DNA from: Himantopus leucocephalus
Lineage: Eukaryota > Chordata > Aves > Charadriiformes > Recurvirostridae
Reading direction: 5' to 3'
Length of the DNA: 64,000 nucleotides
NCBI GenBank assembly: GCA_003993805.1
Contig: RSEF01000014.1
Location: 1,185,774-1,249,773 of the forward strand
Part shown: in pieces, positions 40,203 through 53,751 of the stretch
How the letters are laid out: the number at the start of each line of letters is the position of its first letter
How positions within the stretch are numbered: the first letter of the stretch is position 1
Notes under the pieces: model-generated
Told to the model about the DNA's origin: nothing
Seen by the model: only the letters and a program-made list of their open reading frames with translations
Database searches by the model: none
Translations under genes and position numbers: made by a program

Positions 40203-43200
40203 CTGAGGGTCAAATGCACTGCAAAAATAAGGCACTTCAAAGCGCATTCTTTTTAAACTGATCTATGCTTGAAGATACTGACTGTAAAGTTACCTGTGAT
40301 GAAGTTTCTAGACCTCATAAGGACTCTGGGGCTCCTGTGTGGCTCTTAGATAAAAAAAGGATATGCAGGAAGTCACAGTCATTTCACAAACAGCACTGAG
40401 GAACCTGTTCTATTTGATTACAGCCCACTTGTAAAAAGACAATTTCTCATTAAAGGCCCCATCTGAAGTCCATTGAATGAAGAGCAGGCTGTCCAGCACG
40501 AGGCCGGGATCAAGCCCTGGCAAAGGATCTGAAACACAGCTGTTAATGAACTGCAAGAATCCAAGTATGCCCTTGTTGGTGGGATCCATAACTGGAACTG
40601 ATTATAGGCACAGCCGCGCACATCCCAGATCCTCGGGAGCATTATTCTCCCAGAATAGTTCTAACCTTGAAGATAACTTGAGCTCTCTTGTCAGTCATCT
40701 GCCTTACAATAAGTCTACATCCTTATGTATTCTCTCTGCCAAAAGGCAACTTTTAAAATGCTATAAAATAAAACTGTGTACAAATTAAACAGTCAACACA
40801 TTTTACCGCTACTCAGTAACTAAAATGCTTTCACTATGTTACGCAATCTATAACTGCTGAAATTACTTTCATGTGTGTTTATAAGTCTTCCTATATTTTC
40901 TCCTCATTACTCCAAATACATTTTAAAAGCTTGTTAAGATAGATTTGTTGGCATTTTGTATCTAGCTGACTATGCATGTTAAAGGCTTTGAGTGCGACTT
41001 TCCTAACTTGAAACACACTATTTTTCATGCTGCTTGTTAAAACACGCATCATTCCAACCATGTACATTAATTGGCTTGTCAAGGGAAACAGGACTCAGTT
41101 TATGAAGTCTGTCATCCTGCTCTGTAGCTTAATTATAAAATAAAATTATTTTCCTTCCCCTCAGTCAGACTATTTGCTCTGGATTTTTTTTCTTCCTCAT
41201 GCTGCTGTTTTAAATTCCAGGGTTGTGTGACTGATCCGTTAGGTCCTACTTCAGCGGCTGCTCCCAGGGCTGGTGGTGAACGCAGCGTTTGTTAGTAAAG
41301 CTGCACGTGCTGCAAGGGTCCTAAACCACACTTGGTCAGTATTTGAGTCTGAGATATGCTGAAAAAGAATCACGTTTAAACTAAAAGTCTGCCATTTATA
41401 ATGAAGTCAAAGGGCTATTTAAATTATGGTAAGTTGACTTGTGATGTTATGCATATACCCATCACAACAGGGGCTGCCACGTACCCAGAAACCAGACAGC
41501 TCAAATATGACTTCCAGCTAGAAGGAGACAACAAACCTGTAGCAAACAGAGGTGTGGTAACTCTTACCAGAGCCAACCCTCAATGACAGGAATGACATCA
41601 AGCTCCTTTGAGATGGACGCTCTGAATAAAGCGCCCACAATTGAAGATACTGTTCTTAACTCTACTGGGGTTAGTCCTCAGGGTTTTGTTTTTCAATAGC
41701 ACAGTCCTTACTCAATGGCCAACGGCACAGCTAGAAGCCCAGAGCAGCCCAAATTAGACTGCCCAGGCGTGGAGTTGAACCCTGGTGGCTCACTGCAAAC
41801 CACGAAGCTGAAGGATAAAATCACAGCCTCAGCAGCTGTAGTCCACAGCACAACTCCCACCAACTTCAGAGGCACCAGGAACTCCCCCGTGAAAAAAACC
41901 CCACCATATTGCTACCACCCAAAAACTAATATACTAAAGAAGGGATTTTAGAAATATCCAGAGCTATAAAAAGATTCCATGAAAATTAACTTTCTTTGCT
42001 ACCCCATCCTGCTCATGGTCTAAATCCACAGTTCCTACTCCCAGCTCCCAAAACTTCCTCTCCACTGAAGAACCCCACCTGGCAGGTTGAATTTAATGCG
42101 ACTCTTCAACAGTGGAGCATTGTAAAAGAGCAGGAACCTGAAGCACTATAAAACTTTTAAGATACCTAGGAATGCTAAAACTTTCTTCCTTCTCTGACAC
42201 AGTGAGTACTGCACGTTTTAGAGGTCAGACCCTGTAGCAAGCCTTCTGAATCATAAGCCAGAATCTTGACTCCCTGCCACCCCGATCATTAACAGCTCCA
42301 AAGTGCTTTTCCATAGCCCTTAGATAGGCTTAGATAGAAAAGGATAGATGTGCTTCATTTGCATGATTCCTCCCGCCCCGCCCCCAGTATTTATGCTGTG
42401 AAAAGCCCTCATCACTTAGGAAAAAGAAGCAAGGGATACAAATAGAATATGATATTTTTCAGACTTATGTAAAGCCACAATAATTTCAGGTAGAAATCAA
42501 AATTATCAAACCTCATGATACACACGCTGCTGTAAACTTTGCTTCTGATGACACAAAACCTAATTTCCCTTTACAAAGGGATCAATCTTAACCAAGACAC
42601 GGGTCTTCCAGCAAGTAGACCCCTGTATAAAAATATTCAGGTAAAAATCCTTACTTTAAGAAAGGCACCAGGATCCTCAAAGTTCTCACTTCAGACTGAG
42701 CCAGCCCACTCTCTCCCATGACGGCAGGAAGACCATATGTGCCAAAGTGTTATTGGCATTATCTGTAACTAGGCATTCTGTTAATGATTTAGGAAATCTG
42801 TTAATGGGAAATTAATTGGTATCAAGATCAGCCAATTGCACAGATTTTCCCCTTGATTAACACACCCACTTATCGACAGGATGAATTACAAGTTATGCCA
42901 TTCACTGATGTAGCTGAACCCTGGGGAACTTGTCGGTGCGTTTGAAGTACAGTGGCATTTAAGATGTCCAAGAACCGGCCCGTGCTAGGAGGGCTCGCAA
43001 AGCTGGAGGTACCAACATCATAAGTGAGCAGGGAGAGGGAAGCTCCTTCCCACGCAGTGCCTGCCCCAGCCTTGCACTGGGCCAGGGATGGAGCTGATGG
43101 CTCTCGTCTGCTTCGTTTCCGACTTCCCACTTCTGGAGACTAGAGTGGCAGTACGGTGGCAAACATGGCGTAAGACTGGCTATGAGCTGGACAAATGCAG

Positions 43201-46200
43201 CACCTGGACTCGCATTAAGGAAGTACTAAGTGCGGAAAGCTTCGCCACGTGAAGCCCCACGCAGCGTGTGGCGTCTCCCTGCTATTGCCAGGGCTACGGC
43301 CGCCAGGGCTTCAGCCTGCTAAGGCCTGACCACTATTAAATCTTCACGCCTTGCTCTGCCAGCACTTGCACTATTAGAGACAGCCTATAGACAGCATGTC
43401 TTTTCAGTCTTTGCTCTTTTTTTCCCCCTCTTTTTCCTTTTCCTCCCCTCTCCCACAGCAGAGTGCCGGTATTTCTGCTATGATCACAGCTAGGGTCAAA
43501 TTTTCCTCTTTCTTACATTTGTATTTTTGGAGGCCTCCTGGTGAAGTCGCTGAACTCAGACTAGTGCAAGGCAAGCGTGGAAGGAAACCAGGCCAGTAAA
43601 GGCCCAGCAGAGCTGCTGGGCTGAGGGCACTCAGCCCCCCAGGAGGGCTCAGCGCCCCGAGCTCTCTCCTTTCTCCCACTGTCTTTCAACAGCCTCTTTA
43701 GAGCCTGCTTGAAAATACCCCCAGCAAACACCAACAGGTAAGCGGATATTCACTTCTTTAGTCTCACAAGTATTACCAAATTATTTCCGAACAAATCCCA
43801 GATGGGATTGCCACAGGCGTTCAGATTTGGCCTAATGCTGCTCCACCATCACAGGAAGAGCACGCATTGCTATGATAGCTTGCAGTTGGCCATGCAACGT
43901 AAGGCAGTCTGTTTTCATCCGAGTTCAGGGTTTTACAATTCCACATTAAATACAGTGAATGCTAATGAGGGAGCCTGTAGCTGTTTGGACTGGTCTGTAA
44001 CGTGGAATGACAGGTCCTGAAGGAGAGGATCAGACTCTCCTCTAACGCGACAAGTCTGGCCGTGTGATACACTGCTCTTCTGACACGTTTCATGTGCTGC
44101 CTTGTGAAGAAGGACAGCCTTTTATCTCAGGTAAGAGGCGATGGGTTGGAAGAAGGTGATGATCGGCTTTGCTTTTGCATGGAGGGGAATGAGTTGCAAA
44201 TTACCTGCTGTCAGGAAAAGGCTGAAGCCACAGCAGAAGGCAGAGTCCTGTGGCTAGGCAGGGTGCTGGGCTGGAAACAAGATGTGCGTTAAAAGGGGAA
44301 TATAGTGCTTGAAGGGTACTGAGCCTTTTGAGGCAGAAAAGATTTTGCAGAAAAGATATCTGCATAAGTAATGTCTTCATGAACAGGGATACATGGAAAT
44401 GAGAAATTGCTCTTACAGCTCTAAGAAAATGAAGATTTACTGCTTTAAGTAAAAGGGAAAAAGGGATGCCAGGCTGTCCCCCTACCTTGCAGGAAAAATA
44501 TTACTTCTTTGAAGTTTTGATGAATAGCTGTAAGGAAGGCTGAGTAGGCTTTGAGCACTTTCAAAGACAGAGATTAAATTTGAGCTTGCTTACGACAGAC
44601 CATGATCGACCTCTGCTGCTGTGAGAGACCAGTCTGGCCATTTTGTCCGTCATGGTGCTCCTGGGATGCCCGGAGTGTCCCGCAGCAGCACGCGCCTTCC
44701 CGGCCCCCTGGCAGCCTGGCCGCACATGGCCCCTGGGGGTGTGCAGGATTTGAGCACTGAGAAATCCCCTAGCACCTGGTTTCATGGGACAGGGAAACTG
44801 TTTTAGACGCAGTCCAGGGAAGCACTGAAATTCCTTGCTCTCAGGTGTACGGGAGTTCCTAAAACACCAGACAGAGCAAGACGGTGTGGTAAAGCTACCG
44901 GTAACCTGCAGTCAGGGTCTGCAGCAGAGTCATTCCACTGGCATTTGCCCAAGAGGGATGAGCTGACATCAGACACAAAATCCATCTTGTGAGGCCAGCG
45001 CCAGTCCATGGGGCACCCGGCATCGTGGCACATCGCTCCAGCAATCACTGCCTGTCACAAGTACACATGTAAATCACAAGCTTTGCATCCAATTAGTACT
45101 CAAAGGCACGAAGCTTTTTCTGCATTTAGAGATTTCCACAAAATTAATCTCCAAACCACTTGCTTTCAATCAAATGCCTCCCGAGGGTTTGGAGAGGGGT
45201 TACTTGTTTGGATTCTTTTTGTTGCTTGTTGTGAGGCTTACACTGAATGCCAAGCTCCTGTTGATTTTACCTGTGCATAAGAGGATATCACAAATACTGG
45301 AGACTACAGTTTACCCTGCAGGACACAGGTGCCTCCAAGTCAGCAAGGGTAGACACCACCCCCCATCATCTCTGAATGCCCACAGCTGTGGGCATTAGCG
45401 ATCAAAACTATGTCAGCTGTGACAAAATAAAAGCCTTTGAAGATTAAGCAGAGAAAAAAAGTCCTTGAAATAGATATTGAAAAGTTCCATCATCTTTTCA
45501 CTTATCTCACTCTAAAGCTTCTGATGCTGGTCTCTCAGAACAGAACTGACCAGGGATTTCTTTATCATGCATGAAATTATTTTATTTCATCCTGGTGGAG
45601 GAAATGACATGAAAATCATGCAGAAAACAGTCAAGTTTTAAGTCTAACAGGAAAAAAGGCAAACAGAATGATTTATGCTGAGCCCAGAAATAGTATCCCT
45701 CCTCACCCACTGACCATCCCAAACCCATGTCTCTGTGTGGAGCTATTAATTAAAAACACATCAAGCGCCATTCAATTTGCAGGCACCAGAGAGGTTTCAA
45801 CTGGAAAAGATTAACCCATCCCTTCCTCTCAGGCCACTCCAGAAGCTGCACAATGCACAGAGAGTCCCAAACAAAAATTCGATCTTATTTTGCTGAGAAA
45901 TAAGGTTGCATGGCTCATCTTCAGTCAAACTGTTAGTAATTACTAGATGAGCGGTAGGATTTTTTTACATCTTAGAAAACTTCACGAAGCATATTACACA
46001 AGAGTTCAATTCCCAATATTAACAAAACTAACAACTCACATCAACAGACTAATTTTTTTTAAGACTGGTGGTTAAGGTAGGAAAGACGCTGCAAATTAAA
46101 ACTTCTTACGTGATTCTCTTCCACTTGTGAGAAGGTAGGGACTGCATTTCTGCTGAAGGGCACATTTACGTTCTGGGCAGCGGTACATATATACACCCAC

Positions 46201-49200
46201 TCATAGCCTACCTTTCAGAAAGACCACTGGCTACTACATCTCTCAAGTATGCTGCTTCCTATTATTTTTAGAAGTAATACAGGGAACAGAGGATTTCCCT
46301 GTTCCCTCCTGAAAGCCGAGGTGCTGCTCACGTGAGTTCATGTGAGCAAGCGCTGTCTGGGGGAGCTGTACCGACCGTGGCCAGCACGGACTGTGTGTGC
46401 TGCACTCCACATCGTGACATCTCCAGAGCTGCAGAAAAACTTCCCTCAGCCAAAGGTGCGTGTCAGATGTGGAGGGCCGGGACTCTCAGGCTCTGGGGCT
46501 TATTCAGAGCCTCTCTCAGTTTTGCCATCTATAAAAACCCAATATCCTCTGGCTCATCGTTAAAGCAAATGAATAAAACAAAACCAATAATGAAAGTACC
46601 ACCATAACATGTAACTTACTGCAGCTCCTCTGCTGCAACAGCCATGCTCTGGCGTGCTGGGATGTGCATTTACCACCGGCTGTGAGCACACCTCCCCGAG
46701 TTACTGAAGCTTGGCTAATAAGTAGCCGTAACTCAGTTAAACAAGAGGAACTATTGGTTTGATTGTGTGCCTGTACTCTGAAACCGTTTGCCTTGCTACG
46801 TGCTGGAACCCCTTAAGGAAAGCTGGCAGAGATGCATAAATCAGCAGCTGAACCTTTCCTCAAGGTGTCAGCTCATGGAGCTCAAGTTCCTCCACTCCCA
46901 GGACATACAGGGGAATGCGCACCTTTCTTGGAGGCTGCTGCCCTTGCTATTGATTCTGCAAAATAAGTTGGCATCTCTGAGCTGCTATCTCATCTACATC
47001 TGGTACCTGAAGTCCAGGAACCTTTTGGAGCCACTCGGGGAATAAGCAAGCTGAGACCATTGTGGCAGCAGACAGGGTGATGGTGGCCAGATGTGCATAC
47101 CTTGCGCTAAACATACAGGACTCTGCAGGTCTGGACTTCTCTAAGCAGCGTCTGCTTATCTGTTTACTAACACAGGATGGTTCATCTTTTAGGCTTATAC
47201 GATCTTCATCAGAAATATGAAAGAGTGATCAGAAACATAGCAGCAATTGCCTGTCTGACCCCACATATTCCCCCTGCCCTTTTCTTTTTTACCACAGAAG
47301 GCAAGGATTTGTTAGAGCAGCCCTTCTGGTTTCAGCTGTAATGCACCACTTACATATACCCTACATGGATGTACAACTCTTCCTTCTGGCTTTTTTCCTG
47401 CTTGCTTCCAGTTTATCCTGTCTTTCTCCTCCTGTAATCCCATCCTGTGGTTGCAGTTTCAGTTCCAGAGCATCGCCACCATGGAGGTGGAGGGGCTTTG
47501 CCAATTTTTGCTGCCTGAGCATCAAATCACAGGAACACATAAGGTTTACAGGGCTCAGAAATGATTCCATGGGGAACATAGCACCAGCTGGCACTGCAGG
47601 AGATGTTACTTGCTGCAGTGGAAAGTGCCTTCAGGCCTGGGTCTTGTCAGTCTTTGCTGGCTACAATGTCAAAAATGATTCAGCAATTTGATGCTCTGAA
47701 TGCAATGAACACTGGAGGTCCCTGGTCCCACTGCCCAACCAATAAACTCCATTTTCTGGGGCTTTTGGCAATTTCAATGGAAGAACCATGATTCATGTCA
47801 CTGCTCTGAGCAGCTTGTGGGCCAAGCTGAATCCTGCGTCACCAGTGCATCCCCAGTTGCCCCAGGTGCTCCCCTCCAGCAGCCACCACACACTCGAGAA
47901 GCTGCCGCGCATTACCAGCCTGTGTGGCTGTGTCTGGTATCACGCCATCTAGACCAACCTGTACCGTATCCAGGATTTAATATGGTTCTGCTTTCCCTCC
48001 TGCTGCTTGGCAGACACAGAAGGACACACCCCAGGGCCCTCAGAAAAAAATAATATTCTGCCCCATCCTCTGCTCAGCTGCGCTGGGCAGACCCACAAGA
48101 CAGGCAAAGGACCTGTGTTTACTGATTCCTCCCGTTGGCTTCCAAGCTAAAGTGCCTTATTTATACAGAGACACATTCCTGCAGGTAGTGACTGTGTTTG
48201 ATACATATAAAGAAAAAGAAATGTTATAGGCTGTTTGTGTTACACCATATACAGAGTTAATACTAACACTGGTTCAACAGCATCTTCAGCAGATGATCTT
48301 TCTTTCCCGTTAACGCACCTGCTGCTGTTAGAATGACTGAAGATAAAACCGTGTACCGAACTGTCCTGTATTCCCCGAGCACAGTGCCTTAAAAATTGAG
48401 TTGCCAATTCTATCTTGCAATTGCAGCAGTAATTGAAGGGGGAAAGAAGAGTAGTAATCACCATGATTTGTTAAGGCAGTTGGCCCAGAGCTGTAACACT
48501 GGCCCTGTACACAGCGCCCTGCGTGCCACCGTGCAAGGGCAGGTGTAGCCCCATCCTTTGCCGGTCTGGTGGGTCCACCCAGCACTGCCGGTGCTCCGTG
48601 CCTGCCCCTAACCCAACAGTCTCACACTGTCCTCAAGCTTGTATCCACCCCAGAAGTTCCTGAGTGGGGTCTGGCCCCAAGAGCATCCTGGGGGTGCCCC
48701 GAGGAGGGAGGAGAGCGGGACACAGCACCCCAACCCAGCACACCGTCTCCATTCCCACGGCCCCTCGTTGTACAGCCTGCAGCCCTCCCGCACACCCTGC
48801 CTTTAGCCCCTGCTGTGGGGCCGCAGCTTTGTTTGGAGAAGAATTTAGCACCAGTTCAATCTAAAACCAGCAGTTTTAAATGTGGCATCTAAACTGACAT
48901 TCAAAAAATCGTAACTCCTGTCATCAAAGCAAAAGGGTTTGAACTTGAAAGCAATTAGACCAGTAAGTGTAAAACTCGCTTTGAGTTAACCTGAGAGCCT
49001 TGAACTGCAATCTTGAAATGCACTGGCCCAAACGCCTGTGGGAGTAGCTACTATCATCTAGCTTGTGGAAAACGGGAGAGGAGAAGCAACTCTGTGTCTC
49101 TCTGAGGAAAGATTTGAAGTACGGGCATAAAGCCCGTATACATGGCACTTCCCAGGCCACTGTTTTGGCTGTTTGGAGTCCGTAGAGAGGTTACTAAGCC

Positions 49201-51089
49201 TTCTCACTAAGGTCCTTGGGTACCTTGTCTTGGCTACAGATCTCACACAAGTCAGAGGAGAATGTGGCCCTTGGTGGGGCGCTGCTCACGTGCTGCCAGT
49301 ACACAGGCAGAGGTCAGCGGGGCCGGGAGGGAGCCGCCTGCAGGGAGACTTTCTGTTCCCGTGCGTAACACCAGCAGCTTTTGAACTGTGACGGGCACAG
49401 CCAAACAGTAATGCAACAGCCCTCCCTCAGCTGCTCGAGGTGCTATTTTGTACGTTGAATAATGGCACTTTGCGTCTGTCTCAGTTATTACGAATTCACC
49501 AGTAGTATTTAATTAATTATCACAGACATCTGTTTGCACTAACATTTATGACTCCGGGTAGATCACACACTTAATCTGAACTCTGTCTGCATGTGAATCT
49601 CAATGTCAATCTTTATGTCTGAACTGACTGCTCCCTGGCTTTGCTGTAACATGTTTGACAGCAGCAAACCAGGGGCATGTCAGCTCTGCCATGCCAGAGG
49701 GTGACGGCCAGGAGTGGCACTGACGTTAAACCAGCCAGATTCGGCACAGGCAGCAGGCTGGTCCTCCTAACGGACTCTCAGGCAGCATAGGGCTGCCACC
49801 ATCAATACTTGTATTGCAATGGTAAGGCTGTCCCCCATCCCTGAGCTGATGTGTCACCCTGGAGAGCAGCTCCAGAATATCCTCTCCCTGTGAGAAGGTG
49901 AGTCCATATATATATGAGTCTCTCTTGATACCTACAGTGTGCGTGAGCAGCACATTCCCTTGACAGCAAGTTTATCCGCCTGAACACATGCTCATATCAC
50001 ACTTTTCCCACTCAAGGATTTCATTTCACATTACATTTAATCTGGTGCAACTGTAGGTTTCTGTCAAAATCAGCAGTTTGCATTCCCTCCAGCAGTTTGT
50101 CCCTGCTCCAGGTTCCTGTCCCCTTGCTTGTGTTAAATTTGATGACTGGGCTAGTCAGAGGGAAAAGGTAGGGTTTGGGATTTTGTGGGTTTTTTCAATG
50201 AGTTAGTTTTCCATCAGGTTTGGCCAACCACCTCTGCAAGATCCAATGCAAAAGGGACAGCAGGAATGCAAAGCCAAGAGTGGAGCTGGGAGCACTTCTG
50301 ACAGCAGCTGCCATTGAACAGGCTGAGGTGTAACACGAGACTGTACCTTACAGGGACTAAGGATGTTTCTATCATCTGAAAGCCAGAAACAATGATGGGG
50401 AAGAGAATGAAAACTGGAGATAAGCAGGAAGAGGCGTGCAGAATAGCAGAGAGATCCTCTAATACACTTCAAGTTCAGGCAATAGATCTGATCCTCCTTT
50501 CGCTCATACGGAGCAAAACCCACCTGCTTCACTCACATTGCTTCAGACTAACTCTGAACTCATTTAGGATTTGTTCAAAATCCCACAGCCTGCCTGAAAA
50601 CTGGGCTGTCAGTCCTGTCCCACTGCTAGGTTGCATTGACTTGTGTGATTGGGGGAGGCCAAACGTGTATACCCTTGCAAAATTCAAAAGGCAGATCATA
50701 TGCAAAGAAGTTACCAGACATGATGCCTTCCCTTGATGGGTGTGAGTTTTTAAAATGGTTCTGGATTTAGTTATTTGCTCCTTTGAGGTCACCAGATCTT
50801 AGATGGCGTTTCCCCTTTAGACTTCCTTTAAGCAGTTGTGGGTGTTTTTAACTAGAAGCAGAAATCTCTTGGATTCTTTGTGACAGCTGATTTCCATTGT
50901 CACGCAAAGAATAACAGGCTCTAACTTCTCATCTTGCATCGTTCATCTTTTAAACTAAAAACTGGCAAAATCACCTGTTAATGGAGGCAGGAACATTTGT
51001 ATGCGAATTTGCTTCTGAATGATTTAAAAAAGATGTTACCAGAAGCTTGGAGAAATAACTGTTTAAGAAGTCCACCCAATTTAATATTT

Positions 51090-51345
51090 TTATTATTGTT
51101 TGCTATTTATACAACACCACAGATGTCCCTGGTGTTTAACAGGGACACTCAACATTTATGTAGCACTTTACATTTTAAAGACCCCCAGAAACATTAACTG
51201 TCTAATCCTAGCAAAATCCCTGTTTGGAAGACAAATACTGTTATTTTTCCTCTGCAGATGGGGAGATTTCAGTGCCACATCTCTGTGTCTTGCCCAAGGC
51301 CACAAAGTAAGAGACAAGATCAGGCTGGCAAGGGGACACCTCATA
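51090..51345 (+). repeat. Ancient MIR/L2-like repeat
   Basis: In order the segment reads TTATGTAGCACTTTACATTTT, AACATTAACTGTCTAATCC, a TACTGTTATTTTTCC block, GCAGATGGGGAGA, and TTGCCCAAGGCCACAAAG (shown as separate short pieces). This is the conserved layout of the amniote MIR/L2-type repeat: 'agcgctttacatt', 'ttaatcctcaca', 'attattatcccca', 'cagatggggaaactgag', 'cttgcccaaggtcacaca'. Divergence is substantial, consistent with great age. Subfamily not assigned. Confidence 0.72.
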
Positions 51346-53728
51346 CTCGGGGCCATTTCCAGCCATGCTGGGTGGTGTTCCTCAGCAAGAGGACAGCCTC
51401 AGATTTTAGAAGAACAATTCCAGATTCCTCGTCTGCTGCCCATTTCCATGGGCCTTCCTGCCTCTCCATTTATTCACGAATATGAAACAAACCCCCTCAA
51501 AAATCACAGCACACCTTGTATCTGTACGTGGTTATGTGCTTATGTTCAGCATATGATGTGACAGTGTGTAATGCAACTCCTCTAGATGTAAAGAACAACC
51601 CAATCTCTGTAGTGTTACAGACTCCAAGTATGGACACCATAGAAGCACAGCGGAGTGCTTCACACCTGACTCAACTGCTAGAAAACACTATAAACCTTCA
51701 CATATGTAATTATCACCTACATGAATGCGAAATATCTTCCATGTGATCATTGCTTCAGAGCAAGATTCAGAGCCAACCTTCAGCTGACACTCAGTGTCAC
51801 AACTACCCTTCTCGACACCTAAAACCTGGGGACCGTTCTTGCTCCAGCCTGGGCTCCCAGGCTTGAGCCCGCTGCTGCCTGCACAGGAAGCTCACTTCAC
51901 GACAGAACAAGAAATACCTGGAGTTTTTATTTGTTTATTTTCAGGCCTTAAATTGGGGAAGACAAAACCATGGCTCGTCCCTCCTAGAACTGCTGCCTTG
52001 TCTACTAAACCAACAGAAAATGGTTTCTCATTTCATATAGACACTACTATCGTGAATTTCCCAGCTGTCATCTGACAGATATGAGCATTGGGAGAGAAAA
52101 GTAAAACAAGCATAGTGTATAAACAACCCCAGGGACTAAATTTTGCAGACTCTGAACATCAATGATGTGCAATTCTTTGTCTGCCGAGGTGAGCAAGTAC
52201 ACAGGGAGAACTGTACACAACAATTATGTTAAAACACTGCACAGCGCTTGAGCTTTAAATATCTCAGAGGGACAAAACATAAGTGCAAGTGGCTCTGAAA
52301 TGAAAAGAGATATTTTCAGCTGTTTCTTTAATAGGGAGAGGTGAAGGTTATAAACAAGGCAGCCGGCCGGTGTGAACAACGGTAGGTAAGCTGAGAGCGC
52401 TTCTCTTGGAAGAACTGTAGACATCCCTGGGATGTCACTACAGACCCTGCAGGGACGGAACAGAAGCATTGTTCCCCAAATTTCTGATTAAAAAACTAAG
52501 AAAGAAGAAACTAATGAGGTTTATTCCACACAGTATTTCTATTAAAAACCAGTGGGATGTTGTAACATAAACAGATGTATAAAAGATGACGCATACTCTC
52601 AATGGCTGCCACTGCAGGTGCATGAGGTTTGCTCAGGAAGGAGAGCTCTTGTCTTGGGGACATCTCTGGGGGGGCAACATGCTCTACAATGACAGGTCTT
52701 AGAAAAATGCCTCCCCTGGCAAAATCTGTAAAGCCCACAGCAATATTGGGCCTCAGATGTATGCCTCTTCTCTTTGAGACAGACAACCCAATGCTTTATA
52801 AAAACAGATCTCAACATCTGGTTATTTGTCTTTTTTTGAGAGAAATGTCTGTCAGCGACAGCACCTAATTTCTCACCAGCATCCTCCACTCTTTCAAATT
52901 TCTTCAAGTCATTTGACAGATGTCCTTCTGCCCCCCCGAACTTGTTCTCTTTTAAAGCTTATTTTGAATACTGACACAAAACTCCCCACTAATCCCAAAG
53001 ATCTCAGTTCACTCTGCCACAGACCCTCTTTCCAAACCACCCAGCCCTAAGTGTGAGTTAAAGAGCTAAGTGTAAAGAGCACAAGGAAAATAACCAAGAA
53101 AGCTTTAAGTAGCACAAAAGTTCCAATAATTTCTTCAGCATAAATAAAATTTTCCAAACCACGCTTATTAATGTCAATTTGCAACACCAAAGGAGGAGAA
53201 AGTACACCGCATTTACCCTACAGTGGCATCAGAGTAACTACAGTTACAGTGTGAGCCTATAGGAGTGACACATACGTGGCATTAATCCTCCAGCAGGGAA
53301 ATCCAACCCAGAATGCCAAGACACTGCCACAGATGATGTCAGGGGGAACTGTAAGAGCAGCAAGTGAAAACACAACAAAACCACCTTTCTGACCTCCAAA
53401 TCGATTACAAAAATTACCCTACAGTTCCATTTAAACCATGGCTGTTTACTGAAGAACAAGTGTAAGTATCAGCTGTGGAAGAGCTGACCACCCACAAGCT
53501 GCTCTGCTGAGCCAGGGGCTGGTGGGGCCACCAGCTGGCAAAGCTGGTTTACCCCAGAAAGGCTCTGGTCCAGCAGCGCTACTCCTGGGACTGGCATGGA
53601 TGTGGCGGGGAGGGCTGGTGGACCTGCTCCAGGGGAACCACTCTGGGCTCCTTCACAGCCCTCCTCAGGGCCAGAGCTTGCAGACAGCAGGCAGTCCTTA
53701 AACTGGGCAGATGAAAAGCCACAAATCC

Positions 53729-53751
53729 TTTTTTTTTTTTTAAAAAAAAAA
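53729..53751. repeat. T13-A10 inverted homopolymer pair
   Basis: Thirteen T are followed directly by ten A, then A-rich CAAAA units. The pair is self-complementary. A further T run follows at 53785-53797. Lengths of such runs are error-prone in assemblies. Confidence 0.9.

Noticed and set aside
49120..49138. TACGGGC-ATAAA-GCCCGTA hairpin
   Set aside because: A 7-bp stem is expected by chance in a window this size, and no terminator or RNA gene context exists here.
51100..51561. 153-codon plus-strand frame
   Set aside because: It overlaps the MIR/L2-like relic and has no recognisable protein; the translation is repeat sequence.
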